64,000 nt of DNA from Saksenaea vasiformis B4078 (lineage: Eukaryota > Mucoromycota > Mucoromycetes > Mucorales > Saksenaeaceae): positions 29,165-93,164 of the forward strand of contig JNDT01001305.1 of NCBI GenBank assembly GCA_000697055.1, in the 5' to 3' direction. Positions 34,203 to 46,745 of the stretch are shown one piece after another. How positions within the stretch are numbered: the stretch's first letter is position 1; each line of letters begins with the position of its first letter. A program made the translations under genes and the position numbers. The notes under the pieces are model-generated. The model saw only the letters and a program-made list of their open reading frames with translations, was not told where the DNA came from and did not search any database.

Positions 34203-36313
34203 TTCTTATAGATTATGTCCTTTTCTTAATGCATTCAACTCTTCAATCGAATATAATTCGCAAATTCATAGAATGTCTCGCTGATGATGGAGACAAACAT
34301 GGTGCTTTTTTGGCCTGGAAATAATCATTTTGCGACTTGAATCTCTCGGCAAATGATAAAGTTTGTGTATTGGAATGAAAATCGAGCATAGAAAATTCTG
34401 AAACATAACAAGGATGCATGCGTGATAAGTTAAAGTTGTAGCCAACATATGGATTGTAAGCTCTTAGATCGTATACATTTGTGCAACCATCCATATCTCA
34501 TGGTGTGACAGCATTACCAAAATCCAATATACGTCAAAATGTCATGTTTTAGACACAAGCTTGTGAAAGCATAAAGGCAAAAGGGTTACCATTTTAGTGC
34601 CTCTTCACCACCACGCTGCTTAAACTAAGCGTATAGTGCGTGACGGAAATGGATGAAACATTGTTAAAAATGATCTTGACATTGACACTCTATGGGACGC
34701 TTTTCGATCGGTAGACTGTGTGCTCTTGATAATTCGTTTCTACTGTTGCTCTTGAAGTAGAAGCTCTGAACTAGAAATGAAGAGACTGGTACTGAAGAGG
34801 ACCTCCTGAGAATCAAAATGTTCATTTCATACTAGCTAGGGAAAGCCAGCTTGTTAAGCTGACGTCTGACAATAATCCTGGAGCTTCAGAAGATGCAATA
34901 CATTTTTAGGTATTAGTTTAGAGGTCGTGAAAGCTGATGAGGGGTTATAGGTCAGCATAGAGTCATGGGTCTTGCACGGAAAAATATATCTTTTTCCGTC
35001 AATTCATAAATGCCCCTGCTCTGCTTCTCTCCAAGAGATTCTCCCCGTATCCAATTGGAAAATATCTTTTACGAAAGTCTCCCAACACGGATGTCAATTC
35101 ATCACCTATACAGGATCTCTGATCTCTTTTTGTGTACCGTTAGTCTGATGACCTCTGTCTCAAATCATTTCGGTTGCGTTGGCGCCTTACATCCATCACT
35201 TAAACAAAACCTCCGCGCCGCCTCCACCGGGCCAGGCTTGGAATTTCCTTTGGAATAGAGAGTTGACATTCACTAAGCATGGAGGGATTTTTATCCTGCG
35301 CCATAGCTTCTGTGTCCATAGATCGGTTCAAATTTGAGACGAATGAACAAATGAAGTAAAAGTTCGTCGCCAATTCAGGGCTACGTGCGCTGCACAGGTT
35401 GGCTCTTTACAGGGCGCCGCAAAGGTCCAAAGTCGGCGAAATGGTGAATGAAGTAGCTGACGCGGACCCAACTCTTTCAGTTTAAGGATATTCAAAGGTG
35501 TGGGAAAGGTTTATGTCAAGTTATACGGTTGGGTGGCGGCACTGTTACGCACTGTTATCTTCTCATTGGAAAATGTCTATTTTGACGACGCATGTGAACG
35601 CGTCATGCTAATCCATTGCTCATTCTTGTAGGCACTTGGATAAACATAGCAAGAAATATAATCTACCATATCTCAACGCATTTATTTCATTATATGCCGA
35701 TGTGTGCATAAATCATTTCTAGGCGTAGCAAACTTTATATACCCAATAACGGAATATCCTTTACGTTTCATTGATATCAACATGCTGAGTAGGCTGAACT
35801 AGCGTTATACGGAACTTTATTGACCAACTGTATAACGGCTATCATCTTCGAAGAAGGCAAAATCGCATTTATGGATTTGAAACTGAGAAGGTCGCCTTCT
35901 AAAATTTGATAAAACAAACATGATCTCCTATAATGAGCATTCCATTGGAATTACGTCTGTCTTAACGTTCTCACTTTATTTCTAAACATGCTTGGGTTAT
36001 TCGTTCCTTAGACATATGAGAACGTTAAGTTACTAATCAATTGCTTGCCCCACCATGGATAACACACCTTTTTGGGAGCGGTGGCGGACCTCGTTGGTCC
36101 CGGCATATTTTGCTATGACGACGTAAATTTCACGTGTCCCCTTGTCATATAATAAGTCTGGTAGTTAATTGAGCAGGGACGATCGTCATGCGTCTCATAT
36201 GACTGGTTAATGAGATCAGCCACTCATGTAGCCCTGTATGGCCATATTTATCCCGAGCCTATATTTGACTGAACAGATGGTCAGAGACCTATCTTTTTAC
36301 TAAGTTACCAGAC
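34203..36313. other. 2.1 kb intergenic region, no gene recognised
   Basis: Only ORFs below 85 codons without motifs (for example 35010-35258). No repeats noticed. It contains the 3' end of copy 7 and the promoter of copy 8. Confidence 0.5.
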
Positions 36314-37833
36314 ATGACAGATAGTTGCTTAGAAGTGAGCACCACCTTGATAAACAAAAAGATTAACCACAGCGGGCATTTTCAGGATATTATGTCAGTG
36401 TGTGAAGAACTCTTAGAGATTCTGAGCTCCTTGGAAAACTGCAAGGAATGGTCTATCGAGTATCTCTACACTCAATTGAAGAGGTTAATCAGCATAGAGA
36501 TTTTCAGCGAGTTATCCATACAATCTCTCCAGGCTAGAAACGACGAATACAGCGAGGATGCGATAGTAATGATTAAGCTATGTGTAAAAATTGTCAAGCA
36601 CAAAAAACATGAAATCACTGGGATTTTGGCACATCTTCAAATCGAAAATTACTTAACTGCGCCGCATGAGAAACAAAAAACGTATTCGCCATTGAAAAAT
36701 GTTCAGATACAAGAAGAAAAAGAACAACAACAACATGATCTGTTCCAATGTGTGGAGACCATGAAAGCGCAGATACACCAATTAGAACAGGAGATATCAT
36801 CGATGAAAGTGAAAGTACAGGAGAAGGATCAAACTTGCGAAGACTCCGAGCTGAGGTTGCAGCTGATGGAAGAACGAGAAGCGGAAGATCAAAAGATCTC
36901 TTTGGCAATGCTGTTAGTTGCACGGGTGTCCTTAGATGGAAAAGGTAACAAACGTCACTACATAATGTTTGGTGGTGATTACATAACGTACACGCAGTTG
37001 CGTGAAAAGGTACTTGTAACCATCGTGCCTAGATTACAAACTACTACTAATCCGTCTATTTCAGATACAGAAGGATTTCTCTCTGGATGATTGCTTTCAA
37101 CTTTCCTATGTTGATACAGAGGGAAACACGATACCTCTTACCAGTCCTCATCTATGCAAAAAGGCTGTCTTATCGGCCACTAGCGGCCATTTTTTAGGTC
37201 CAGCTACCCTAGAAATCCATGTGTCCATAGACCGCGGCGCCCCTCATCCCTGTAGGTCTCTGTCGGCTCATCCAGGTCCCAGAATAACAATAAATATAGT
37301 GGACAAACTCGCACCTCATATCCTGCCATGGCTTAAATACAAAGGTTTTGGTACCCACCATTGGACGGTCACCAACTGGGATAAACTGGAATTTTCTGAA
37401 AGCAGTGAGCTGTTCGAGGTCGGTGGTATCTTATGGTAGGTAATTCTTGGCCATAAATGTTTCACTATAACATAACTTAGGCAGATCAAGCGTTTCCCAT
37501 TTACGCTCCCTGGCTCTAAAGAGAGTGGCACAGTGGGCTTGTACTTCTCTGGCGACAAATTTCCAGGAATTATCTTCGACTACGCCCTGGTGATCTCAAA
37601 TCTGTACGATACAAGCAATTACTACGTGAAAAGTAAGTACTAATGTGCTTAACCTCCTACTCTTACATTATATAGGAGGAACATCGTCGGCCACTTGTTA
37701 TCCCGTTGATCTCGATACATCGCTAACCTACAATGAGGAAGTCTTGCTGAAAGGTCGCAACGGGAGAGGTTCACTTGTAACAGATAATCAGTGTGTCATA
37801 TCCGCATATGTCCGCGTATTTGAAGCTATGTAA
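36314..37833 (+). CDS. CC-PB1-MATH family protein, copy 8
   Basis: Exons: 36314-36334 (MTDSCLE), 36386-37009, 37065-37435, 37481-37632, 37676-37833, total 1326 nt (441 aa). Coiled coil with MKAQIHQLEQEISSMKVK and LRLQLMEEREAEDQK. PB1 begins MLLVARVSLDGKG and YTQLREK, then DCFQLSYVDTEGNTIPL, which fits the YxDxxGD core of PB1. MATH has THHWTVTNW, FEVGGILW, QIKRFPFTLPG and NQCVISAYVRV. Intron 1 (36335-36385, 51 nt) is a multiple of three without stops, so its retention would add 17 residues. A 24-nt GT...AG segment at 37276-37299, exactly where copy 7 has an intron, is read here as coding. No lesion found. Confidence 0.85.
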
Positions 37834-39222
37834 TTAAGGACATCGAAAGAGCCATGTTATCAATAAAGGCTATTTATTGATTCTATTGTAGCTTTTAGCA
37901 GTTAGCTAATACCGAATGTGCGCTTTAAATAGCGAACTTGAATTTTGTGGGCTTTGCATTTGCAATAGTTACTTCTCTTTATTGTTCCATCTGAGAGGAA
38001 TAGCTGTTAACCATTTCAATAAGGATCTTTAAAGGCATTTCGATGCGCCGGCGAGTAGATCGAACCAAAAAGGTAATCATGTAATTCATCATAACGCATA
38101 CAAGTTTTAGATAACACCCTAAATATTAGAGCAACTGCATAGCGAATGACCATAAGATGGAATAACGATAGATCGATTCGTCTGCCGGAAAGCATTATAG
38201 AGATTCTTCGGCATTGATTTTCACTATCTGATTGGTGGTAACTTAAAGGGGATGCCATTGAAGCAACATTGACTCAAGCTCAACGTATTGCTTTCGTTTT
38301 CGTAGTTAGTCCAAGTTTATTTGATGTCTCGCTATGTGAAGAAAATGTCGTATAGAGTATCGATGGACGGTGATGGGAATGCCATCTATGCATCTGTGCA
38401 TTAATTCTTCGTTATCCTAACGTACAAACGTTGATCTTTTGCATCAGCGTAGAAGCCACGACGTAATATTTGCGGTTTTGTCAAATTGACATAATTGCTG
38501 TGGGCAAAGCTTAATAGGTACTTTGAGCTTGATCTGGAATGGTGAATCTGATATCTCAGTGGGACACCCTTCCTTTGGACACATCTCGGAGGTTTTCAGT
38601 AATAGGTAATATATAAATATTGTTTTATTTGGAAAGCAGCTGTTATCATTAATGATGGTATAGCTCGCTCGATACAAATGCGGATGGTGTTCCATTCGGA
38701 AGTTTCGTTTACCTATTTTGTCGAGAAGCATAACTGCACCACGGTTCCCATGAATCACATCACTCCTTATCAGAAATCGCATGGCAAATAGGGCATTTCT
38801 ACGGACAAAGTCATGAGAAACGGATGACTCCCCCTTTCCCCTTTCTTTTCAGAGAATCACGATTTAACTTTGTAGCTCACTTGCAAGACGAATGGGCTGT
38901 CTACTCTACATGTGGTATTCAAGTCATAGTTGCTAATAACCGCTGATGTTTTCTAAGGAGTGGAACAAGAGGCAACGCGGTCAAAGATGGTACGTAAAGA
39001 GGATACTTGGGGAATCAAAGATAATTTGGAAAGGTCCCATCCCCTATACCAGTTGTGTATCTTCTGTGCATCTTTGTTAGATGAAAAGCAGAAGCATGTT
39101 TGCGTAAACAAGTGATACAACATGCTTGAATACTATTTGGCCACATATACTCAGTTTTCACAACGCTCACTGTCAAACCAACACACATGGGGCGTCTGTT
39201 AGGTAAGTGCTTCGATTATCTA

Positions 39223-39297
<75 letters not shown>

Positions 39298-40010
39298 TTT
39301 ACTATAAAAAGTCGTTTCATGCTATCTTGATCAATTTCAAACTATGGACCGCGGGAAAGTAATCCTGCATATGACGGTAAAACCAACTTTTACAACCTCG
39401 CGACTGCCAAATAAAGGGGAAAGCTAAACAGAAATGCATTCCTGGCACTTTATCAGAAAGTGGGAAATTAAAAAAATTTCAGACTCTGTGACAAACAATT
39501 GTCGCGGCTACTTGTTTGATATTGTATCAAGCACAGCCCCTTAACAGCGTTACACAGACATAAACCCTCAACAGAGGTAAACCCCCCCCCCCGAGATTTG
39601 GTTGAACTTCTGTATTGTTAATGAAAGGATCAGCTTAAATAGTACATATCGTAAGAATCCTCCAAGACGCCGATGGTTGCTATGAAGGGGTTATTCATAT
39701 TGATTTGTTCAGATCAGAAAACATGTCCATCTTGAAAGGAGAGATATCGATACCGGTAACACATCCGACGTTTACAGTTCTGGTGTGAGTAAGTAGTACT
39801 TTTATAGAGAGCTCTACGTTGTTTAGGTCTCCCTTTCCCAGGTTATACGTCCGACGTCATTTCTGCATATTTCAAGCAACTTTTTTCTTATTTTACTGAT
39901 TGTTTTCTTTTTTTTTCTTGTTTTTCTTTCCTTTATAACGTTGCTTCGGAGGATTGGAAATCACACGCTTAAAAACATCTTTTTCGTTTTTAACCTGAGA
40001 TTAATCAAGG
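37834..40010. other. 2.2 kb intergenic region with a compound microsatellite
   Basis: No ORF above 115 codons and none with a motif. Contains a microsatellite (39215-39300) and a C11-12 run near 39581. The last 150 bp before copy 9 are T-rich and probably its promoter. Confidence 0.5.
39215..39300. repeat. compound microsatellite (TCTG)n(TC)n(TTC)n
   Basis: About four TCTG units run into roughly 17 TC units, then TTC/CTTCTT triplets, all pyrimidine on the plus strand. Such polypyrimidine tracts can form triplex DNA. Confidence 0.95.
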
Positions 40011-41820
40011 ATGTCATCGTTTACTGAAAGTGAAAAAGTAAGCTTTTTTGTGATTTCGGTTAAGCACATGACATAATGCCCGATCTAGCACACAGACACT
40101 GTGCGTCATATACTTTCGATAATGCAAGAACAGTTTCAATTGATCCAAACCACCGCAGAAAATATCCCAAGCGCAACAAAACGATATGCTGCCATCGGTA
40201 CGAAGTTGGATACGATGAAGGTTGAAGCCAGACAACATGTCAATCACTTGGAAAAGAACGCCTTTATAAACTTGGGATCGAGAGGACTGCTTATGAAGTA
40301 TTTTGCTGCATTTCAGCAAGAGATTTTGGAAACCCAGCACAAATGGCATTTGCAAGTATACGAAGAGAAAATCAACGATCTCGAGTTGAAATTACGCGAA
40401 AAGGAGGAGGTTGACCGATCCCTTAAAAGCACCAAAGAGGAAGTTAAATCCCTGGAAGCGAGACTGAAAGAGAAAACGCAATCCTGCAGAGACCTCGAAC
40501 TGGAGCTCCAACTGACGGAAGCACAACTACAAGAGAAGGAATGCGCATACAACTTCCTCGAACAAAAGTTACAACTGATGGAAAGAAGGGAGCTTGAGAG
40601 GCAGCGAGTTGCTCTTACAATACCTCTTGTTGTCAAGGTGCACCTTACAGGTACCTACGCAAAGACCCGCTGTGTAACTTTTGACGACGGGTACACTGCG
40701 TACGACCTTTTATGCCAAAAGGTAACTAAAATACAATGATTTGTTGCATAATTCTTTGTCCATTGCTGAACGCATTGGTGTTTAGATACAGGATCTCTTC
40801 TCCCTAGGGCCTGATTCTTTCGAATTGTCTTATAAAGATGCGGAAAGGGATATTAAACCACTTGTTTCCTCTGAACAGTACAAACAAGTTGTTACAACGA
40901 CGATTACGACTCAGCCAGCAGATACTCCAGTCAATTTGCTGGAGATATACGCTGAGATGAATAAAGAATCGAACAGCTTTGAGGTATGACTTGCCAACTA
41001 TGTTCGCTATTATTTATCAACTTCATGCTAGTTGAAACTTCCATGCAATGTCTCCACAATGAAGGATAAGACTATTGAGGAACAGAGCATGGATGATACT
41101 GAGGCGTTTTCCGAGGTCAGCACACCAAACTCTCCTTCAGGGAGCTCCTGTTCTGATCTAGCGTGGGAGAAACAGGAAAAGGGGGGAGTTGTGCATCCTC
41201 GTCAATGTATGATAAAGAGAATGTCCTTGATGGGCTGCGACTAACATTTGATGAACAAAAAGTGTATGATCAACTGTACGACATTGTCTCAGAAATACTT
41301 CCAGCCGACGGTGGCGAAGTGATCGATTTTGGTGTTCATCATTGGACTATCAGCAATTTCAATCTAGTAGATAAGTGTGCACTTAGTAGCACATTCCGTA
41401 TTGCTGGCATCTCATGGTATTGCCGCTTTATACCTTGGTAATAATTTCTGACATCTATATATAGGTCCATAGTTTTATATCCACACGGGGCAGAACCAGG
41501 CTACGTGGCCATGTATCTGACTGCCACTGGGGACGACCAGCATTGGAAAGCTGCTACGGAATGCGCTCTTGTTATTTCTAACCCTGATTCTCCAGACAAT
41601 TACCATTTCACTTGTAAGTGATATTTCCAAACGGACTTATTCTTACATCCTCTTAGCTATGGCTGGCAATCTGTCTGACGAATCAAGCAGCTTATCCAGT
41701 CTAAAGTATTATCCTATCAGCCTTCTGCATACAGCAACAAATGGAAGAGGACCGTTTATTGTGGATAACCGGTGTTATGTATCCGCATATGTTCGAGTAG
41801 TAAAACAAAAGAATAAATAA
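40011..41820 (+). CDS. CC-PB1-MATH family protein, copy 9 (one-base frameshift in a G run)
   Basis: Exons: 40011-40037 (MSSFTESEK), 40089-40721, 40786-40983, 41032-41416, 41465-41613, 41657-41820, total 1556 nt, one short of 519 codons. The coiled coil is the clearest of the family (LEARLKEKTQSCRDLELELQ). PB1: IPLVVKVHLTG, YDLLCQK, DSFELSYKDAERDIKPL, NLLEIYAEM. The linker is Ser/Glu-rich. At the G6 run 41181-41186 the upstream frame (SDLAWEKQEKGG) and the MATH frame (ASSSMYDKENVLDG) are offset by one base; one more G would join them. MATH: HHWTISNFN, FRIAGISW, IVLYPHG, NRCYVSAYVRVV. Everything else is open, so either a sequencing error or a very young null allele. Without the extra G the protein ends soon after PB1. 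Confidence 0.78.
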
Positions 41821-42463
41821 AAAAAAATTGTACATATTGACCTACGCTTCGATTTTTTTCCACCGGTCTACCAAGTACACTGTCTATCGTAATGCTTGTG
41901 TAGATTTGTTCCTTCGGCTTTCCCTTGCTGTAGGCAATACTCCAAGCTTTTTTCAGCAGATTATAGTAGAGATTGACCGAGTGCCTGAAGCTGATATAAT
42001 GGAGCCATCAAGAGCTTTTTAAAAGACCTGTTGCAAGACTGATAGCTTTCCTCCAATTCGCCTCCATCTCTTATCCTTTTTCTTCCATGCTCCCAACCAC
42101 CCAAGTAATACAATAGTGATTGATAGATGGTCTCTTCTCGGAGAGCAATTACGGTCTCTGAATTGTGTAACTTGAACCGTCGGAAAAAGAAAAAGCGCTT
42201 CTTCATTCCGGCTGCATTCAACTTTTCAAAACTAATTGGCCAATTTTGTAACGCCGATAGTAAAAATCTATAAAATTTGCCACAAAGCTCGCAAAAAAAA
42301 ATTTTCTCTTTATCATAAAACTTTCGACTCGATTTTGCATGCGTACCGCTCCTAATCGGTATTTGCATTTCCTGAGACGAGCCAAGAACAAAGCTTTATA
42401 GGCTTAATAATAGTTGACATCGTACATAATGGTGCTCAATCTTCGCGGTCTATCGAAATGTGT

Positions 42464-43313
42464 TTACATAAGTAAACAACCATTCTTGGGTTCTGGGGGT
42501 TCGTTTCGACGGTTGATATCTTGTAACAAGATGTCGAATAACTTGTCTAAAAAAGAAAATGAATAAAAGCCAATCTATACTTTGATACTTTGCTGATGTT
42601 CTCATTCCTTTTCGCGGATGTCTCAATAAAAAGTGCCTTAATGGACTGTGCCAAAGCCTGACCTTCTGCAGTCGACACCGACCTATGGAGGGGGGGGAAG
42701 TCGATATCCACATTTCTTTACCGCTTCTTGCTATTACCGTTGCGCATTCAGATCCGTCTTATTGGCTACAAGCACACAAGGTATCGTATCCACTCCCGTA
42801 TAATCCAAAATCTTATCATGGATGATCTTCACCATATCAAAACTGGATCGCGATGTAATAGAATAAACCAACACATAACCATGAATGCCAGTGGCGTAAT
42901 GTGAATTAAATATTGAGTATTCATCCTGTAGATAACATTTTTAATCACAAATTCATATGCCGTAGTGTACTTACTTGTCCTGCTGTATCCATGATCTCCA
43001 GTGTATATTCTACCATGACACGTTTTATATTTTCAGAAATAAGAATGTGTAAATTACCTTGCCCTTTTAGTTTGATGCTTTTTGTGAAACTGTTTTCAAT
43101 CGTTGGATAATACTGATCGACATACTGATTCTGGCAAAACTGAATCGTTAACGATGACTTGCCTAAGAACGGAGTTGCCAACAAAAAAAAGTCAGTGCAT
43201 TGGTATGTTCCATTCATCATTGCACAGCATCTACAACAGTTCTCGTGGCCAAATGACTAACCGACAGCTCGGGCGCCTAGTACAGTAATATGTCTTGCTT
43301 TAGTAGTGGCCAT
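42464..43313 (-). CDS. Rheb-family small GTPase
   Basis: Minus-strand exons: 43313-43262, 43162-43058, 43009-42975, 42925-42738, 42682-42594, 42546-42464, total 552 nt (183 aa, the usual Rheb size). G1 is GARAVGKSSLTIQF, with the Arg at the Ras Gly12 position that marks Rheb. The effector region YYPTIENSFTKSI is Rheb-type. G3 is DTAGQDEYSIF, G4 NKTDL, G5 ETSAK. The C-terminus is a CLLM farnesylation box. In yeast and animals Rheb on endomembranes controls TORC1 and, in fungi, Arg/Lys uptake. The fifth intron needs a GC donor (A|GCAAAG) to keep the conserved NINKLFDILLQ helix in frame. No lesion. Confidence 0.95.
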
Positions 43314-44650
43314 GTAGAGTCGGGGATGAGAAAGAGGAAAGGTAATAGGGAAATGTAAGACGGTGCTCGGGGTGTCGCAAAACTGCGCTCTGTAAACGAT
43401 GATTCGGCTAAACTAAATTGCCAAATTATGGAAAAAACAAGATGTGTATCAGTCTAGCAACTTCTTCCCAAACGTCGTGTTCTTGCTGCTTTACAAGCGT
43501 TTGGCACTTTATGATGCTGCTGCTGCTGCTATTTACGGTAAGCTTCATTGACCGAAGGTATCATTTTGGACGTCAGCTAGTGTCGATTGCGCGCCCACAA
43601 TCGGAAGACACTAAACTACACCGTTCTGTATCCTAGAACACGTAATCGTTGAAATTGTTGTTGGTAGTCCGATAATACGCGCTTTCCTAAAAATGACTTA
43701 TCGGTCTGTTTCAGAGAAGTATTTCAGAAGATATGACATGAGGCATGCACATACGCAGAATTCTTGCGACTATCGGATGTTCCAGCGAATATGCTTATCC
43801 TCCACAGGCAAACGGCACATCAACGAACGCCTGTAAAGGAGTTCTTGCTGTAAATTATCACAATATGCTCATCAGCCGTTTGAACCCCAACTTCTGTAAG
43901 CTTTCACTGAAAACAGTAGATTCTGCAACCATGGCTTCCTTGTATGCAGAGCATGGTTTTTCTTAACCGGCCGAGAACATTTCCTCAATCCTGTCCGTAT
44001 ACACATCGGATCTTCCATGTCTTCTTACGCACCCACGGAAAACAATGGCGTTGAAGCTCTTAAATTCACAAGACGGACTTGGAAAACTGCTAGGACGGGA
44101 TGTGCGGTATCCAAATTCAAGTAAGGTCGATGATAACTAAGCGCAACTCAAAAAAGGATTGTTTTATTAAAATGAAATTCGTACAGTTTAAATCATAGAA
44201 ATATGTGTTACTGTGTAAAAAGCAGTACTTGCCTCATCGTCCATCACCATCTAATAAAGCACCAAACCGAAAATAATAAATTCATTTCGCGCCAACCTTG
44301 TTTGTCACTAGATGATCTTTTTTATCTATTGTTACTGTTGTTTTGAGGTGTAATCGCAAGTCAAATAACTGTAAATGACTGATTGCGTCATGCAGAGTGG
44401 ATATGGAATACGGCTGACATGTGTGAGTTCGAGTGAGGGGACCAGACGCAGAGTATAAACGATAGGTTGTTTGGCTGATTGAATTTTGTGCAGTAGATAC
44501 TCGATAGAAGAATACGCTTGGTAGACGGAAAACTTGTTCCTTTATTGAGAATATCCTTCAGGTGAGGTTTGTAATATAGTGTCTACCGTTGGAAAGTTGT
44601 GTACCTGATGGCCACTTCCAGAATTTCGGAATTTCGGAGATAATAAAACG

Positions 44651-45088
44651 TCATGTTGCGTTTTCAAGCGAGATCGAAGTTTCTTTCTGTTGCTGAATTC
44701 TTTTCAGCAATGCAAAGGTAGCAGGAATACGGAGCGAGTCTCCGTCATGCAACCATCAATAGCAAAAATCGAAAAGAAAGCGCCATGTTACGTCTCCAAA
44801 TGTGGTCGAAGTCTTGTTTCGTTGCTGAATTCATTTATGCCAGTGCAAACGTACCAAGTGAATATGGAGGGAAATTCCATCGTGCGAGCCGTGGAAAGGA
44901 AAAAAAGAAAAAAAAAAACGAACTGCGCCTTTTTTTTTCTCTTTAAAAATGAGTTGTATCAATGTCGGGAATTCAAAGCGATGCTTGCATGACGGAAATC
45001 TCGCTTCGTACTGGCTTGCCACATTTGCACCACTGAAAAGGAATTCAGCAACGAAACAAAGCTTCGACCACACTTGAAAACGTAACGC
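44651..45088. repeat. three copies of a ~105-bp repeat, two direct and one inverted
   Basis: Copies at about 44651-44753 (+), 44784-44890 (+) and 44987-45088 (-). All share GTTGCTGAATTC, a TCGAAG block before it and a CCGTCATGCAA-like end. Copies 1 and 3 are the most alike and inverted, so a long stem with copy 2 in the loop is possible. Probably remnants of a small inverted-repeat element. Confidence 0.75.
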
Positions 45089-46599
45089 GTCAATTTGCTA
45101 TCTGCGAAATTCCCAGATTTCTTTTGGGATACAGGTCCGTCTCTCAAATGTGTCACCTAGTATCAATGAAGTGACTTTGTATTGGGATGGCATTCAACGC
45201 ATAGTACGTACGCTGAATTTACTTACCATTTTAGAGACAAAAGAACGGAATGCGAGAAAAGGAATATGTATCTGTAGACTATTAGTTAACCCATGTATTC
45301 TTTGGCCTTGTGGCAAAGCAACGCCAAAGAAAGAAAAGAAAGAAAAATACATAAAATGAACGCTAGGTCAGTCATTACTGATCGTAATACGGCGTACGGA
45401 TGTGACACATTCTAGAATCGCGATGGCTACGAGATGTACCAGAAAGACGGTATTAGGAATTGGCGTTTCCATGGGTTTCTTCTTTTCTGCATAGGAAGCA
45501 CTGGTTATTTAACTGTCTTCTACGTCATTATAAATAAATTATGTGTTCTATGCACCATTCGTTTTTCGATTCGGTCATGAGAGAAAAGTCTGTAATTTAA
45601 GTTTGTAAATATAAATTATTTCTGGAAAGAACTGCACATAGCAGAAGATATACTAACGAACGGTCATGGTAGCTCCCCGACTTTTAGGAGAAAAGTTACT
45701 GTGTCAAATTTAAAGCATCACATGCAAGTGGCTCAGGTCCATCGACCATCACGCTCTTCATTTCTTTTTTCGAATTGCTAACTACTGTGGTAACCAAAGA
45801 TAATCTAAGATGCTTGCAAAAGGACTGTTAAAGGATCCCTATTTTGCTATTCAGGCGCTACTGGCATAGTTGATGCATTGTATCCATGGGTTGTGCGGGT
45901 CCTAACTGGTCATTGTCCAGTTGGTACGACTATCTCAAACTTTAATTTCATCAACAATGCGCTTGTGTTGCCGTGATGTCGTACCTACGAATATGCGCAG
46001 CTACCATTTTGGATCTTGAGATCATGCATCCCGGTTATGTATGATTTATATTGTATGCCTGAATTTTCTACAAGCATGGATCTTAAAGCTCACCACGTAT
46101 TGAATTAATTCTACTCTAATCCATATAATCGTTGCGTATGTGGATAGGCATGTTTGCGCCAATGAAGAATTAGATACGCAGTCATTAGCATATAAGGCGA
46201 CAAGTTCATGCTCTAGTTTTTATTAACGTAGTCCCTCGACGGACACAAGTTCCATATGCTTTAGACTAGTATAAAGCACAGTCATGCTTGGGTGTCATTT
46301 TACTCATCTCTGAAGGGTAATTCTACTGGCGACGGAAGTAAAGCCCGCTCCATGGCCGGTGGGGGGAGCATGGGGAAGAGCTTGGCAGCACAGACCAGCA
46401 GTAAGTAATTGAAGCGACACAATGTCCGGCTTTCCATTGAAGAATATAAATGACGCAGAGTGTGTGATCACACCTACTTACCAAAAGGGTGGGTTTTGAG
46501 CACCATCGCAGCTGAGACGATTCGGGACAAAGGTCATGCAGGCTAAACGACAGACGAAACAGACATGAATAACTCTAGATCTGTACTTCATCGAAAGCA

Positions 46600-46745
46600 C
46601 ATACCGGAGATGTTAAAGGAAACAGAGCCGAAGAAAGGAAAAGGGACTTATGCGTCCCGTTAGGTACTAAACACACGTCATTATCTGAAGCAGCTGTCGC
46701 AATTAAACGCTGGAGCAATGAACGAGAACAGTTAATCAGCATAAT
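46600..46745. repeat. diverged 145-bp repeat, copy at 46.6 kb
   Basis: Aligns by eye with 50273-50420. Shared blocks include CCGAAGAA, a GTCCCG centre, TTATCT(G/A)AAGCA and a GAACAGT(G/T)A end, at roughly two-thirds identity. Stops interrupt every frame, so it is an old non-coding or decayed repeat. Confidence 0.5.
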
